64,000 bases of DNA from Pleurocapsa minor HA4230-MV1 (GCA_019359095.1 JAHHHZ010000017.1:62001-126000), one strand, 5' to 3'; counted from the stretch's first letter, positions 27,155 through 36,695 are shown. Program-made: numbers and translations. The notes: generated from the letters alone by a model not told the origin.

Positions 27155-27346
27155 ATGGGTTTTCTAGGATTTGTCTTGTTCGTCGTCTATGTCGGTGGGA
27201 TTTGGAAGTTTTTATCGGGCTATGGTAATACTAACTTTAATGCTAGTTTGCCAGGGCGGATCGGTCTTGCTGTATTATGGCCAGTTTTAATTGCTGGGAA
27301 TAAGTCCTATCGTCGCAATTTTAATAAGGCATTAAAGGGAAGATAA
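27155..27346 (+). CDS. Small conserved membrane protein
   Basis: 63 residues: a hydrophobic N-terminal helix (GFLGFVLFVVYVGGIWKFL), a Gly/Asn-rich turn, a second hydrophobic stretch (RIGLAVLWPVLIAG) and a basic tail (NKSYRRNFNKALKGR). Small proteins of this layout are widespread in cyanobacteria, without known function. Start ATG 27155 behind GAGGGTAG. It is followed 29 bases later by cobK on the same strand. Confidence 0.65.
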   Translation: MGFLGFVLFVVYVGGIWKFLSGYGNTNFNASLPGRIGLAVLWPVLIAGNKSYRRNFNKALKGR

Positions 27347-27375
27347 GTAATTAAATTATTGCCCTTAGATGGTAC

Positions 27376-28143
27376 ATGAATTCTAAAGTTTGGCTGATTG
27401 GGGGAACGAGCGACAGCGCAATTATAGCCAATATTCTGGTTGAGTCCAATATTCCCTCGATCATAACTGTGACGACAGCTACGGCTCAAGCTTTATATGG
27501 TGATAGGGCGAAGATAGTTGTCGGCTGTATGAATTTAACTGAAATGCGTTGTTTCTGCCAGCAGCATCAGATTGCGGTGGTGGTCGATGCCTCTCATCCC
27601 TACGCAACACAGGTTTCTCATCAGGCGATCGCCGTTACCCAACAATTAAATATTGCTTATCTGCGTTATGAAAGAACTCACTATCAACCCGCAATTAAAA
27701 AGGGTGTCATAGAACTAGATAGCTGGGAACGTCTTTTAACAGGTGATTATTTAACCGCTCAACGAGTACTTTTAACAGTAGGGTGCCAAGTTTTACCCAA
27801 GTTTCAATCATGGCAGAGTCGAGCTACTTTATTTGCCAGAGTTTTACCTCAAATAAAATCCTTAGAAACGGCGATCGCTTCTGGTTTTACTAGCGATCGC
27901 TTAATTGCTATCCGTCCTCCCATTAGCCTGGCGACAGAAACAGCTTTATGGCAACAGTGGCATATTTCTCTAGTAGTGACCAAAGCATCAGGTAAGGCTG
28001 GGGGAGAAGAGATAAAACGTCAAGTAGCAGCTAGCTTAGGAATTCCGCTAATTGTCATCACCCGTCCGCAAATTAGCTATCCTCGACAAACTTCGGAAAT
28101 TGCCAATGTCTTGGCTTTCTGTCAAAGAGCGATCGCCAATTAG
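27376..28143 (+). CDS. cobK: Precorrin-6A reductase (CobK/CbiJ)
   Basis: NAD(P)H-dependent reductase of the corrin ring pathway to (pseudo)cobalamin. 255 residues. The N-terminal WLIGGTSDSA nucleotide loop, VVDASHPYATQVS and the C-terminal VVTKASGKAGGEEIK with VITRP are diagnostic. No other cob gene is adjacent and no cobalamin riboswitch was seen upstream, so it probably rides with the small membrane protein gene. Confidence 0.9.
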   Translation: MNSKVWLIGGTSDSAIIANILVESNIPSIITVTTATAQALYGDRAKIVVGCMNLTEMRCFCQQHQIAVVVDASHPYATQVSHQAIAVTQQLNIAYLRYERTHYQPAIKKGVIELDSWERLLTGDYLTAQRVLLTVGCQVLPKFQSWQSRATLFARVLPQIKSLETAIASGFTSDRLIAIRPPISLATETALWQQWHISLVVTKASGKAGGEEIKRQVAASLGIPLIVITRPQISYPRQTSEIANVLAFCQRAIAN

Positions 28144-28184
28144 GAAATGGGAAATGGGGTCTATCCAACTGAAATTCGCTGTAA
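28143..28184. repeat. Heptamer-containing repeat, right half only
   Basis: GGAAATGGGAAATGGGGT followed by CTATCCAACTGAAATTCG and CTGTAA, matching the right end of the copy at 17673-17783. The left half is absent. It directly abuts the cobK stop. Confidence 0.65.
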
Positions 28185-28212
28185 ATATGCGATCGCACTC
28201 GGTGATATTTTA

Positions 28213-29523
28213 CTATAAAGGAATATAAACCCTATTTTTGGCGCGGGTTAAAGCGGTGTAGAGCATTTTTTGCAGATCGGGACAGCCTTGGAGATCTTCC
28301 GTGTCTAAAAACACATAATCGATACTCGAACCTTGAGCTTTATGTACCGTCAAACTGTAGGCGTAGGTAACATCATCAAAAGTTCTGGATAGGTCAAAAT
28401 ACTTGTTCCACTGTTTTTTGGCAACGTAATCTTTGATCATTTCGTCTCTCAGTCTTTCCCCTTGTTCAGTCAACACAGATAAATTTACTTCAAACCCAGC
28501 ATCAGTCTTGACGGGGAGCGAGTAATATTGATAGGCAATTTTATCAAAAGATAGCTGTTTAATCGTTGGCTGTTCGATCACCGAACATTCTTCGGAGTTA
28601 TTAATCAAAACTCCCCATCTATTTTTACCTTTTTGCCCTGGACGAACACGAAACAATGGTTTTCTGGCAATTAGTCGATCTCCTGGCACGAATATTGGCG
28701 CATCTTTACCCCATAAACGCGATCGCACAAATCGATTAGCATCACCAGCAGTTTTATTGCGCCACACTAGTAATCTGGCATAGTCGGGATTGGATTTACA
28801 ATCATTAGCCTGAAAATACTCAGTTACGGTTTCTAACCATTCTTTTCGCGGTTGACAAACAATTGTTCGATCTTCGCTGGTTTGGAAGGAATACATCCTG
28901 CGGGCATATAACTCATCGCTACGAATCTTCTCGGCTACGACGGCAATCTCCCCTTCATAGCGGATTATTTCATCTAACGTTGCCGTATCGTCGATCGCCT
29001 CAGAAATTGCTACCATTGGCTGCTGTTCTTTGACTGGCGGAAGTTGCGCTTCATCCCCAACAAAAATAACTTTAGTATTAATGGTAGTGGCGATCGCACT
29101 AACTATCTCTTCAAAATTGCTGCGATTAATCATGGAAAACTCATCAATGATCATCACATCGTAATCATCAAATTCAGCATCCCCAGCGGAAGTAAATTCC
29201 TCCTCTCCTGTCTCCTCATTCATTTCTGGCTGTTGACCTAAAAGTTGCGCCACAGTTTTAACGTCAATGTTAATCCCCAGAGAACTTCCCACTTGCATTA
29301 AGCTTTTAGCTGCTTTATTGGTGGGTGCAGCAATCACAAATTCAAAATCATGAGCATCTAGCCATTCGATCAAGTGACAGATTAAAAAGCTTTTTCCTGT
29401 TCCTGCATAGCCACTGAGGCGAAAGAAACTATGATTACTGCGTAAAAATGATTTTAATTTCTCTAAAGCTTGTTGTTGTGCCTTGGTTAACTTTTTGGCT
29501 GATTTTTTCGCAGTCTTACCCAT
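28213..29523 (-). CDS. ATP-dependent DNA helicase, RecD2/Dda/Pif1-like
   Basis: SF1 helicase of about 436 residues without the N-terminal helix-hairpin-helix domains of RecD2. Walker A in GYAGTGKSFLIC, Walker B DVMIIDEFSM, motif III VFVGDEAQLPPV, motif V/VI region TVHKAQGSSIDYVF and MLYTALTRAKNRVY. Likely a 5'-3' helicase in repair or recombination. ATG 29523 is chosen over the GTG one codon upstream. The 200-residue middle region may hold an SH3-like insert as in Dda. Confidence 0.88.
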   Translation of the reverse strand: MGKTAKKSAKKLTKAQQQALEKLKSFLRSNHSFFRLSGYAGTGKSFLICHLIEWLDAHDFEFVIAAPTNKAAKSLMQVGSSLGINIDVKTVAQLLGQQPEMNEETGEEEFTSAGDAEFDDYDVMIIDEFSMINRSNFEEIVSAIATTINTKVIFVGDEAQLPPVKEQQPMVAISEAIDDTATLDEIIRYEGEIAVVAEKIRSDELYARRMYSFQTSEDRTIVCQPRKEWLETVTEYFQANDCKSNPDYARLLVWRNKTAGDANRFVRSRLWGKDAPIFVPGDRLIARKPLFRVRPGQKGKNRWGVLINNSEECSVIEQPTIKQLSFDKIAYQYYSLPVKTDAGFEVNLSVLTEQGERLRDEMIKDYVAKKQWNKYFDLSRTFDDVTYAYSLTVHKAQGSSIDYVFLDTEDLQGCPDLQKMLYTALTRAKNRVYIPL

Positions 29524-29572
29524 CACTTACTTAATCGTTATTCCAATATGTTAAATCATAGGCAGTCCTATT

Positions 29573-30175
29573 TTATTCTCGAAACATAAACCAAATCTTG
29601 ACGCGATCCAAATTACTTGCTGACGAGACTTTATAACCAAGACGTTGGTAGTAAGCTACGTTTTCTTCTGTCTCTGTATCGAGAGCAACACAATTAGATT
29701 CAGGATGTCGATCTGACAGGAGGTGTATATGTTCTAACAGTGCGCTACCAATACCCATCCTTTGACTACGTGGATGTACCCCAAGAGCATTAACATAAAA
29801 ATGAGGCTGTGAAGGTTGGCGATCGCTCTTGAGCTTAAAATAAAGATCGAAAAATTCTGCTGCTTCTTTGCCGATCTCTTCAACCAGTCTTGCTTTAAGA
29901 TGAGCTATAGCGCTTTTATCTTGGTTTTTTTCGGTTTCTGGTGGGCTGGCAAAAATAACTCCTTGTAATTCGTCTCGAACCATAGCGCCTAAAAGCAACG
30001 AATTCTGAATTGGGGAGATATCGAAAATATACTGCCAAAGAGCTTTGATCGAGCGTTTGTAGCTATTACCAAAATATAAATTCATTAACGGATCGCCATC
30101 GAAAGCAGCGATAATGACCTCAATGGCATTTTCTTTATGCTTTGCTTCTAGAGGAATAATTTTGCTCGAATTCAT
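29573..30175 (-). CDS. GNAT-family N-acetyltransferase
   Basis: 200 residues. The acetyl-CoA pyrophosphate loop is RSQRMGIGSALLEHI, after the beta-strand VNALGVHP, and the C-terminal YYQRLGYKV is typical of GNAT enzymes. The substrate is unknown; the N-terminal half resembles the small-molecule acetyltransferase group with a helical insert. Read the same way as the cupin and RidA genes upstream of it, with a 120-base gap. Confidence 0.85.
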   Translation of the reverse strand: MNSSKIIPLEAKHKENAIEVIIAAFDGDPLMNLYFGNSYKRSIKALWQYIFDISPIQNSLLLGAMVRDELQGVIFASPPETEKNQDKSAIAHLKARLVEEIGKEAAEFFDLYFKLKSDRQPSQPHFYVNALGVHPRSQRMGIGSALLEHIHLLSDRHPESNCVALDTETEENVAYYQRLGYKVSSASNLDRVKIWFMFRE

Positions 30176-30293
30176 GGTTTTGAATTTAACTCATCATTAG
30201 TTTTTTCTTGGATAAATTGAGTAATTAATTCTGACATTCGATCGATATCAGTCAGAGAATTAGTTACATGCGGATCGAGAGCAAATATTTTAA

Positions 30294-30746
30294 TTATAAA
30301 ATTGGGTATTGGTCGAATTGTTGCATCAATTCCAGTAATTCTTCTTGACTGGGTTGTCGTCCATTTTTAGTCAGTTCCGCTAACCCTTCAAAATATTTTT
30401 CTCGTTCGTCAGCAGGACAAAACATGATTAAAAGTTTTGATCGCGTTTGTCCTGGATTAGAAAAACCATGAGGGGTATTTTCTGGAACAAGCATAAAACT
30501 TCCTGGCGTACCAAGGACTTTGCGATTATCCAACTCTAGTTCGACTTCACCTTCTACCACATAAAACATTTCTGTCAGTTGCTTGTGAATGTGTGGACTT
30601 GCACCTTTGCTTCCTGCTTCCAACACAAATTCAAATAAGCCAAAATTGCCCTGGGTATCTTTGCCAGTCGCTTTAAACGTGCAGGTACTTGTCCCAATTT
30701 GAACCGATCGCCCTTCTCCTGGTTGCAAAATAAGTGGTAACGACAT
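30294..30746 (-). CDS. Cupin-domain protein
   Basis: 150-residue single-domain cupin. Motif 1 is SPHIHKQLTEMFYVVEGEVE (metal-binding His and Glu) and motif 2 is PENTPHGFSNPG. Short and soluble; may be an enzyme or a ligand sensor, substrate unknown. It follows the RidA gene by 9 bases and is probably cotranscribed with it. ATG 30746 has GGAG at 7 bases. Confidence 0.85.
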   Translation of the reverse strand: MSLPLILQPGEGRSVQIGTSTCTFKATGKDTQGNFGLFEFVLEAGSKGASPHIHKQLTEMFYVVEGEVELELDNRKVLGTPGSFMLVPENTPHGFSNPGQTRSKLLIMFCPADEREKYFEGLAELTKNGRQPSQEELLELMQQFDQYPIL

Positions 30747-30755
30747 ATGAATCTC

Positions 30756-31175
30756 CTAGTTTAAAGAATTGGGAATGGCTACAACTGCATCAACTTCAAA
30801 CAACATACCATCTAGTGCTAATCTCGGTACTGGAATTAGCGTCTGTGTTGGCGTTTGTTCTCCCCAGATCTCCTTGACTTCAGCGCCTAACTGTTGCAGT
30901 TTAGACTCGTTATGTTCGACAATCAACGTAGTCAGCTTAACAACTTGTTGTGGATGTGCGCCAACAGCATCTAAAGCAATACGCAGATTGGCAAAAGCTT
31001 GCTTAAGTTGAACGGCAAAATCAGCCGATAGATTGCCATTTTCATCCTCGCCACCTTGTCCTGCAATATAAATTATCTTTGCTTCAGGTGGTGCGATCGC
31101 TATATGACTGTATCCATTTGGAGTTGGATCGTATAACCCATCAGGATTAATTAATTGAGGTAAATACTCTGACAT
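30756..31175 (-). CDS. RidA/YjgF family protein
   Basis: 139 residues, RidA fold. RidA proteins hydrolyse reactive enamine/imine intermediates (2-aminoacrylate). The key Arg lies in PVPRLALDGMLFEVDAVV, where the usual Glu region reads MLFEVDA. The N-terminal part lacks the common 'PVGPYSQA' and reads DPTPNGYSHIA, so it belongs to a divergent subgroup and its activity is uncertain. First of a two-gene unit with the cupin. Confidence 0.85.
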   Translation of the reverse strand: MSEYLPQLINPDGLYDPTPNGYSHIAIAPPEAKIIYIAGQGGEDENGNLSADFAVQLKQAFANLRIALDAVGAHPQQVVKLTTLIVEHNESKLQQLGAEVKEIWGEQTPTQTLIPVPRLALDGMLFEVDAVVAIPNSLN

Positions 31176-31312
31176 AATTTTAATTTCTTACTTCATTATC
31201 TAAATAATTATTCCTCAGATATCTCAAAAAAAATTAGCTCAAATGCAAGCCATTTTGAACGGCAATTTAAGCTAATCAAGCTAATCAATAAAATTAAAGT
31301 AATTTAGCTATT

Positions 31313-31783
31313 TTATAACACTTTATGAGTATGAGAATGCTGTTTAACGTTATCTTCTGTACTTACTATGCGAGGAGTATTTAATACTCTTTTTCTTTCC
31401 AAAGAATAATTAAAATCTTGTTTAACTACACCAAAAGGAATATGCGCTTGAGCTTCGGGACGACTCTTGTAAGTGCGGGTTGCTGCTGCTACTCTTTCCG
31501 CAAAGCGATCGCAGATATTAATTTCACCATCTGCCTGTAGTTCGCTAGGTATGTTAACAGTTTCGTCTTGAAAAATTTCACCTAAAGTTTTAGCACAGGC
31601 TGATTGATAGGAAGTAGGAACGCCTTTGATTAGAGCTTCTAAAGCAGCGGAAGGAATAGGTTCTAATACTGTTAGCTGTTCGATTTCTCCCTCATCTCGC
31701 ACAAAACAAGTTGCTACTCCCAAAACGCAATAATCATCGGCTGCTAAATCAGTTGCTTGAGAAAACAAAGCTGTATTATTCAT
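31313..31783 (-). CDS. Conserved hypothetical protein
   Basis: 156 residues, soluble, not recognised by domain. Contains a Cys-poor, acidic N-terminus and the segments YCVLGVATCFVRDEGEI, VLEPIPSAALEALIKGVPTS and AAATRTYKSRPEAQAHIPFG. The C-terminus is His-rich (KQHSHTHKVL). The even composition and length suggest a real gene. Function unknown. Confidence 0.6.
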   Translation of the reverse strand: MNNTALFSQATDLAADDYCVLGVATCFVRDEGEIEQLTVLEPIPSAALEALIKGVPTSYQSACAKTLGEIFQDETVNIPSELQADGEINICDRFAERVAAATRTYKSRPEAQAHIPFGVVKQDFNYSLERKRVLNTPRIVSTEDNVKQHSHTHKVL

Positions 31784-32162
31784 ATATTTTTTTTAAAAAT
31801 TAATCTAAATTTTGGTAACTTTTCCTAAAATACTTCTAGACCATGTTAAAAATAGTCACTACCTAAAGAAATTTAGTATAAAACCGTACTCAATTGAGCA
31901 AAATAAAGATTAATTGTGATGAAACCAAACATTTACTCTGGATCTTGATACAAAAATTAAAATTAATTTACGTAATTATGTCGAAGACGTTTGTGATTTT
32001 TTTCGTCATGATACTTTTGATCGAGTAGTTTTTATACAGTAATTGCCAGCTCAACCTAGGAATTAACAAAATCATGAGACAGTTCAAATAATGACACATG
32101 ATAATTCTCTAAGCTTTTGGACAAGATAGTAAAGTAATCTGGGACAATTTTTATTTAATGTT
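31784..32162. other. Divergent intergenic region
   Basis: A+T-rich spacer between the minus-strand hypothetical gene and the plus-strand TPR gene. It must hold promoters for both. No RNA, repeat or further gene identified. Confidence 0.5.
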
Positions 32163-32810
32163 ATGCAGAGCGATCGCAATCAACAACCTCAATTAACAAC
32201 AGTCAGTTTAACCACCGAACAGCGGCTCAAAAACTGTGTTAAGGCTAAAGCAAATCAAGGGGATTATGTTGTGGCGATCGCCCTGCTCGATCGGCTAATT
32301 GCTTTGCGCCCCAATCATGCCGTTAACTACAATAATCGAGGGCTGATGTATTTTCGCAATAATCAAATTATTGAAGCGCTTTGCGATCTGTCTTTGGCGT
32401 TAGAAATCAATCCTCATTTAGATAGTGCCTACAACAACCGAGCCAATTGCCATGCTGCCCAAGGAGATCTCCCAGAGGCGATCGCCGATTATGATTTAGC
32501 TTTAGATCTTAATCCTGGTAATATTCGCGCTTGGATTAATCAGGGTATTGCTTTTCGTGAATTAGAACTGTACGAACTAGGGCTAGAAAACTTCGATATT
32601 GCCCTCTTGATCGGTGATGCTCTAGAAGATAGAATTTATGCCGAAAGAGGCAGAACCTATCACTTGAGAGGCGATTGGAATTGCGCCATCTCAGATTACC
32701 AAACAGCACTTAATATTTTGACCAATAAACCCGATGAGGTTAATTATTTTTACAGGGTACAAAGTTGGTTCAATGAATTACTTAGTCCTTTAATGATTAG
32801 TCATTACTAA
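32163..32810 (+). CDS. Tetratricopeptide-repeat protein
   Basis: 215 residues made almost wholly of TPR units: AVNYNNRGLMYFRNNQ, DSAYNNRANCHAAQGD, IRAWINQGIAFRELE and RIYAERGRTYHLRGD. A protein-protein interaction scaffold; partners unknown. No signal peptide. 180 bases upstream of nblA on the same strand. Confidence 0.85.
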   Translation: MQSDRNQQPQLTTVSLTTEQRLKNCVKAKANQGDYVVAIALLDRLIALRPNHAVNYNNRGLMYFRNNQIIEALCDLSLALEINPHLDSAYNNRANCHAAQGDLPEAIADYDLALDLNPGNIRAWINQGIAFRELELYELGLENFDIALLIGDALEDRIYAERGRTYHLRGDWNCAISDYQTALNILTNKPDEVNYFYRVQSWFNELLSPLMISHY

Positions 32811-32871
32811 AGAATGTTACATATATGAATATTATTTGAAAATATATTGTTGTCTGGCAGCATAAATCTGC

Positions 32872-32954
32872 TATGATCCCCAGGAAAGTTGGATTTTACA
32901 CGCCCAACTAACTATTCACTCCTGAGCCAAAAACTTTTCTTTGGCTACGTTTTT
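32872..32954 (+). promoter_or_regulatory. nblA leader with -10 box and terminator-like hairpin
   Basis: TATGAT at 32872-32877 is a good -10 box. The transcript would then begin near 32884 and carry an approximately 105-base 5'UTR. It contains AGTTGG/CCAACT arms (about 32887-32907) and a 7-bp hairpin AGCCAAA / TTTGGCT (32925-32946) followed by ACGTTTTTA, which looks like an intrinsic terminator placed before the gene. A clear AGGAG lies 8 bases before the nblA ATG. Confidence 0.45.
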
Positions 32955-32990
32955 ATCACGCGCTTACTTCACACACTAGGAGCCTAAGCT

Positions 32991-33188
32991 ATGAATCTTG
33001 AGTCTAACCAATTATCTCTGGAGCAAGAATTTATGCACCAGGTATTTACGACAAAAATAAAAAATTTATCTTCTGAGGAAACTAAAGAATTATTAATTAA
33101 ATTTCATAAGCAAATGTTATTTAAAGATAACTTTTATCGTCAGCGATCGCATAAAAGCAAAAAAATTATCCAGCGAAATATTGGCTAA
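32991..33188 (+). CDS. nblA: Phycobilisome degradation protein NblA
   Basis: Small adaptor that triggers phycobilisome breakdown during nitrogen or sulfur starvation by binding phycobiliproteins and the ClpC chaperone. 65 residues, the family size. The core LSLEQEFMHQVFTTKIKNLS followed by SEETKELLIKFHKQMLFKDN matches NblA helices; the C-terminal end is unusually Lys/Arg-rich. Translation start ATG 32991 fits the AGGAG. No NtcA site of the form GTA-N8-TAC was found upstream by eye. Confidence 0.9.
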   Translation: MNLESNQLSLEQEFMHQVFTTKIKNLSSEETKELLIKFHKQMLFKDNFYRQRSHKSKKIIQRNIG

Positions 33189-33288
33189 TTAGGCTTGAGA
33201 TTGAATTAATGAAGATTAAATTGATTGGTGAGAATTAGAAACTGAGGCGATATATTTGATAATATGTCTCTCTTTCTAGATCAATAAC

Positions 33289-34476
33289 ATGAGCCCTAAA
33301 GGATTCCTAAAGGATACCGCTCCGCATATAGCTCCGCGTCACGATCGCCATTCTTTTATCCGTTCCGATCTAGCCCAGCTGGCAGCCTATACACCTCATC
33401 CAGGGGGTGAAAGTACTGCTATTGTCGATCATTTAGACACCAACGAAAGCCCCTTAGATCTACCCGCAGAAATCAAGTCTAAACTAGCATGGACATATCA
33501 GCAGGAAATTGAGGCTAATCGCTATCCTGATGGTAGTCATCATGAATTAAAGAGTTTAATTGCCGATTACGTTGTCGAGTCGGCTAAGTTAAGTGATTTA
33601 GATTTAACTAGCGCCAATATTTCGGTGGGGAATGGCTCAGATGAGCTGATTCGCTCCTTGCTGATTGCTACTTGTCTTGGGGGGGAAGGTTCGATCTTAG
33701 TATCTACCCCAACTTTTTCGATGTATGGCATCCTCGCCAGGACTTTGGGCATTCCTGTAATCACGGTTTCAAGACAAGAAGATTTTAGCTTAGATTGCAA
33801 TCTGGCTCAATTAGCGATCGCCGAAACTCAAGAACCCCCTATACGGGTAGTATTTATGGTACATCCCAATTCTCCTACGGGAAATGCCCTGACAAATCAG
33901 GAGCTAGAATGGTTAAAAAGCCTGCCTGAGAATATTTTAGTTGTAATTGATGAGGCGTACTTTGAGTTTAGCCAAACCTCGGCGGTTAGTGAGTTAGCCC
34001 AACGTAGTAACTGGATTGTCCTGCGTACCTTTTCCAAAGCCTTTCGTTTAGCAGCTCATCGTGTAGGATATGCGATCGCTAATCCCGATTTAATCAGTGT
34101 CTTAGAAAAAGTTCGTTTACCTTATAATCTTCCTAGCTTTTCTCAAGTAGCAGCCAAGGTAGCTCTCCAGCAACGCGAGCTATTACTACCCTTAGTTGAG
34201 CAAACTATTGTCGAAAGAGAAAGAGTCTATGGAATTTTGCAAGCAAACGATAGCTTTCAAGTATGGCAGAGTCAGGCTAATTTTCTGTATTTGCGCTTAC
34301 AAGATACTAGTCAACAGGAGCAGATTTTAGCCAATATTACCCAAAAGCTCAAAGCAGCAGGAACTCTAATTCGTCATACGGGGGGTGGTTTACGCATCAC
34401 CATTGGTACTGCCACAGAAAACGATCGCACTCTCCAAAGGCTAACTGAAATAGTGAACCTAGAGCTTAGAACTTAG
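33289..34476 (+). CDS. hisC: Histidinol-phosphate aminotransferase
   Basis: PLP enzyme of histidine synthesis (imidazole-acetol phosphate to histidinol phosphate). 395 residues. PLP Lys in [17 protein letters not shown], substrate phosphate region [19 protein letters not shown], all intact. The family N-terminus corresponds to [18 protein letters not shown] at about residue 23; the preceding residues are encoded by a small dispersed repeat. The only in-frame standard start before that point is ATG 33289, so the repeat now supplies the initiator and N-terminal extension. The last codons run into a heptamer repeat (TAGAGCC). Confidence 0.93.
   Translation: MSPKGFLKDTAPHIAPRHDRHSFIRSDLAQLAAYTPHPGGESTAIVDHLDTNESPLDLPAEIKSKLAWTYQQEIEANRYPDGSHHELKSLIADYVVESAKLSDLDLTSANISVGNGSDELIRSLLIATCLGGEGSILVSTPTFSMYGILARTLGIPVITVSRQEDFSLDCNLAQLAIAETQEPPIRVVFMVHPNSPTGNALTNQELEWLKSLPENILVVIDEAYFEFSQTSAVSELAQRSNWIVLRTFSKAFRLAAHRVGYAIANPDLISVLEKVRLPYNLPSFSQVAAKVALQQRELLLPLVEQTIVERERVYGILQANDSFQVWQSQANFLYLRLQDTSQQEQILANITQKLKAAGTLIRHTGGGLRITIGTATENDRTLQRLTEIVNLELRT
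33290..33342. repeat. Small dispersed repeat supplying the 5' end of hisC
   Basis: GAGCCCTAAAGGATTCC, TAAAGGATACCGCTCCGC, then GCTCCGCGTCAC. The same element is at 47660-47720 (GAGTCCTAAAGG...CGCGTCAC). It contributes about the first 18 codons of hisC in frame. Confidence 0.7.
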
Positions 34477-34500
34477 AGCCTAGAGCCTAGAGCCTAGAGC
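34466..34500. repeat. Heptanucleotide tandem repeat TAGAGCC
   Basis: About four imperfect units overlapping the last codons of hisC and continuing past its stop. Confidence 0.7.
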
Positions 34501-34598
34501 TTTTAAACAATTTAAATTACTTAAAAACACAATAATCCTCAAAACTATGAGCATGAGATGAGAGAATAAAAAGCTATGATAACTGATTGCAGTAGGAT

Positions 34599-35783
34599 AT
34601 GAGTTTAGATTGGATTAATCGTGCCGAACGTTTAGATGCCCTGCCCCCTTACGTATTTGCTCGTTTAGACGAATTAAAAGCCCGCGCCAGGGAACAAGGA
34701 TTAGATTTAATTGATTTAGGGATGGGAAACCCCGACGGATCTGCCCCTCAGCCTGTAATTGAGGCGGCGATCGCTGCTTTGCAAAATCCTGATAATCATG
34801 GCTATCCACCCTTTGAGGGAACAGCGAGTTTTCGTCAGGCAATTACGACTTGGTATCAAAGATGTTATGGCGTGGAGCTAAATCCTGATAGTGAAGCTCT
34901 ACCCTTAATCGGCTCTAAAGAGGGTTTGGGGCATTTGGCTTTAGCCTATGTAAATCCAGGAGATGTTGTTTTAGTTCCCACTCCTTCTTATCCTGCTCAT
35001 TTTCGGGGCCCATTGATCGCAGGAGCAAAAATTCAGCCAATCCATCTTACGGCAGAACAAAACTGGTTAATTGACCTGAGTACGATTCCCGAAGATGTGG
35101 CGAGGCAAGCCAAAATTCTTTATTTTAATTATCCCAATAATCCAACTACCGCTACTGCACCACGGGAGTTTTACGAAGAGGTAGTTAAATTTGCCCGTCA
35201 CTATGAAATATTGCTAGTTCACGATCTTTGCTATGCGGAGTTAGCTTTTGATGGTTATCAACCCACATCGCTACTAGAAATACCAGGAGCAAAAGAAATT
35301 GGCGTTGAGTTTCATACTCTGTCCAAGACTTATAATATGGCTGGTTGGCGTGTTGGGTTTGTGGTTGGCAACTCAAATGTGATTCAGGGATTACGCACCC
35401 TCAAAACTAATCTAGATTACGGTATTTTCTCGGCGATCCAAAAGGCAGCGGAAACTGCTTTACAGTTACCAGATGAGTATATTAAAGAAGTACAGCACCG
35501 CTATCGTACTAGGAGAGATTTTCTGATTAAAGGCTTGGGTGAATTAGGGTGGGATATCCCAGTTTCTCAAGCAACTATGTATCTCTGGGTTAAAACGCCC
35601 GTGGGGCAAGGTTCAACGGAATTTGCCCTCGATGTGCTACAGCAGACAGGGGTGGTAATTACCCCAGGCAACGCCTTTGGTGAAGCGGGAGAAGGTTATG
35701 TGCGGATTAGTTTGATTGCCGATTGCGATCGCCTAGGAGAAGTACTACGAAGATTTAAACAAGCAGGTATCTGTTATCAGTAA
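34599..35783 (+). CDS. Class I/II aminotransferase, LL-diaminopimelate aminotransferase-like
   Basis: 394-residue PLP-dependent aminotransferase. PLP Lys in HTLSKTYNMAGWRVGF; DLCYAEL and FNYPNNPTTA are conserved. It resembles the DapL/aspartate aminotransferase group in cyanobacteria, which converts tetrahydrodipicolinate to LL-diaminopimelate for lysine and peptidoglycan. Exact substrate not certain. It follows hisC and precedes trpC on the same strand, an amino-acid synthesis neighbourhood, each gene separated by short heptamer repeats. Confidence 0.85.
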   Translation: MSLDWINRAERLDALPPYVFARLDELKARAREQGLDLIDLGMGNPDGSAPQPVIEAAIAALQNPDNHGYPPFEGTASFRQAITTWYQRCYGVELNPDSEALPLIGSKEGLGHLALAYVNPGDVVLVPTPSYPAHFRGPLIAGAKIQPIHLTAEQNWLIDLSTIPEDVARQAKILYFNYPNNPTTATAPREFYEEVVKFARHYEILLVHDLCYAELAFDGYQPTSLLEIPGAKEIGVEFHTLSKTYNMAGWRVGFVVGNSNVIQGLRTLKTNLDYGIFSAIQKAAETALQLPDEYIKEVQHRYRTRRDFLIKGLGELGWDIPVSQATMYLWVKTPVGQGSTEFALDVLQQTGVVITPGNAFGEAGEGYVRISLIADCDRLGEVLRRFKQAGICYQ

Positions 35784-35806
35784 TTAGTAATTAGTAATTA
35801 GTAATC
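35779..35806. repeat. Heptanucleotide tandem repeat TAATTAG
   Basis: Three to four units spanning the stop codon of the aminotransferase and the gap before trpC. Confidence 0.7.
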
Positions 35807-35810
35807 AATT

Positions 35811-36695
35811 ATGCAAATTAGACGTAGAAATCCTAATCCCAAAGTCAATTCGGGCGAAGTAGAATATCGCTCAAAAATTCCCAACACCGAACCGAATAAT
35901 ATCCTCGAAGAAATCATCTGGTACAAGGAAGTTGAGGTAGAAGGAATGCGCGATCGCTTGCCCTTATTACAGCTACGGGAGCAGGTACAGAAAGTTGCAC
36001 CACCTTTGGACTTTTTAGCTGCTTTGCGCGATGCTAAGACTCATCCTGCTTTGATTGCTGAAGTTAAAAAAGCTTCTCCTTCTAAGGGAGTCATTAAAGC
36101 CGACTTTAATCCTGTAGCGATCGCTAAAGCTTACGCTGACGGTGGTGCTAGCTGTTTATCGGTTTTGACTGATAGCAAATTTTTTCAAGGCAGTTTTGAT
36201 AATCTTGGTTTAATTAGAGCCGAGGTTGATTTACCCCTGCTGTGTAAGGAGTTTATTATTTACCCTTACCAAATTTATTATGCCCGCGCCAAGGGTGCAG
36301 ATGCGGTGTTGTTGATTGCTGCGGTACTGGAAAATAAAGATCTCAATTACTTCATCAAAATTACCAAGGCATTAGGCATGACTCCTCTAATTGAGGTGCA
36401 TACCCTAGAAGAATTAGATCGGGTGCTAGAAATCGCTGGAGTAGAGTTGATTGGCATTAACAATCGCAATTTAGAAGACTTTAGCGTTAATCTCCAAACT
36501 ACCACCGATATTTTGGCTGCGAGAAAAGAAATGCTAGAACAGCGAGACATTCTGATCGTCAGCGAATCTGGTTTACATACCGCCACTGATCTAAACACCG
36601 TAAAAGAAGCAGGAGCAAAAGCTGTTTTAATCGGCGAATCATTAATAAAACAAGATAATTTGGTACAGGCGATCCGAAGGCTACGCGAAGCGTAA
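35811..36695 (+). CDS. trpC: Indole-3-glycerol phosphate synthase
   Basis: TIM-barrel enzyme of tryptophan synthesis that closes the indole ring of CdRP. 294 residues, with the long N-terminal extension usual in cyanobacteria. Catalytic region [16 protein letters not shown] (Lys), [30 protein letters not shown] and SESGLH are intact. The last residues IRRLREA and the stop codon are encoded by a 23-base repeat inserted into a HIP1 site (36675-36697); without it the protein would end IANLFTV. The catalytic core is not affected. Confidence 0.95.
   Translation: MQIRRRNPNPKVNSGEVEYRSKIPNTEPNNILEEIIWYKEVEVEGMRDRLPLLQLREQVQKVAPPLDFLAALRDAKTHPALIAEVKKASPSKGVIKADFNPVAIAKAYADGGASCLSVLTDSKFFQGSFDNLGLIRAEVDLPLLCKEFIIYPYQIYYARAKGADAVLLIAAVLENKDLNYFIKITKALGMTPLIEVHTLEELDRVLEIAGVELIGINNRNLEDFSVNLQTTTDILAARKEMLEQRDILIVSESGLHTATDLNTVKEAGAKAVLIGESLIKQDNLVQAIRRLREA

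Noticed and set aside
32811-32990. NtcA binding site upstream of nblA
   Set aside because: No GTA-N8-TAC or close variant at a useful distance from the -10 box.
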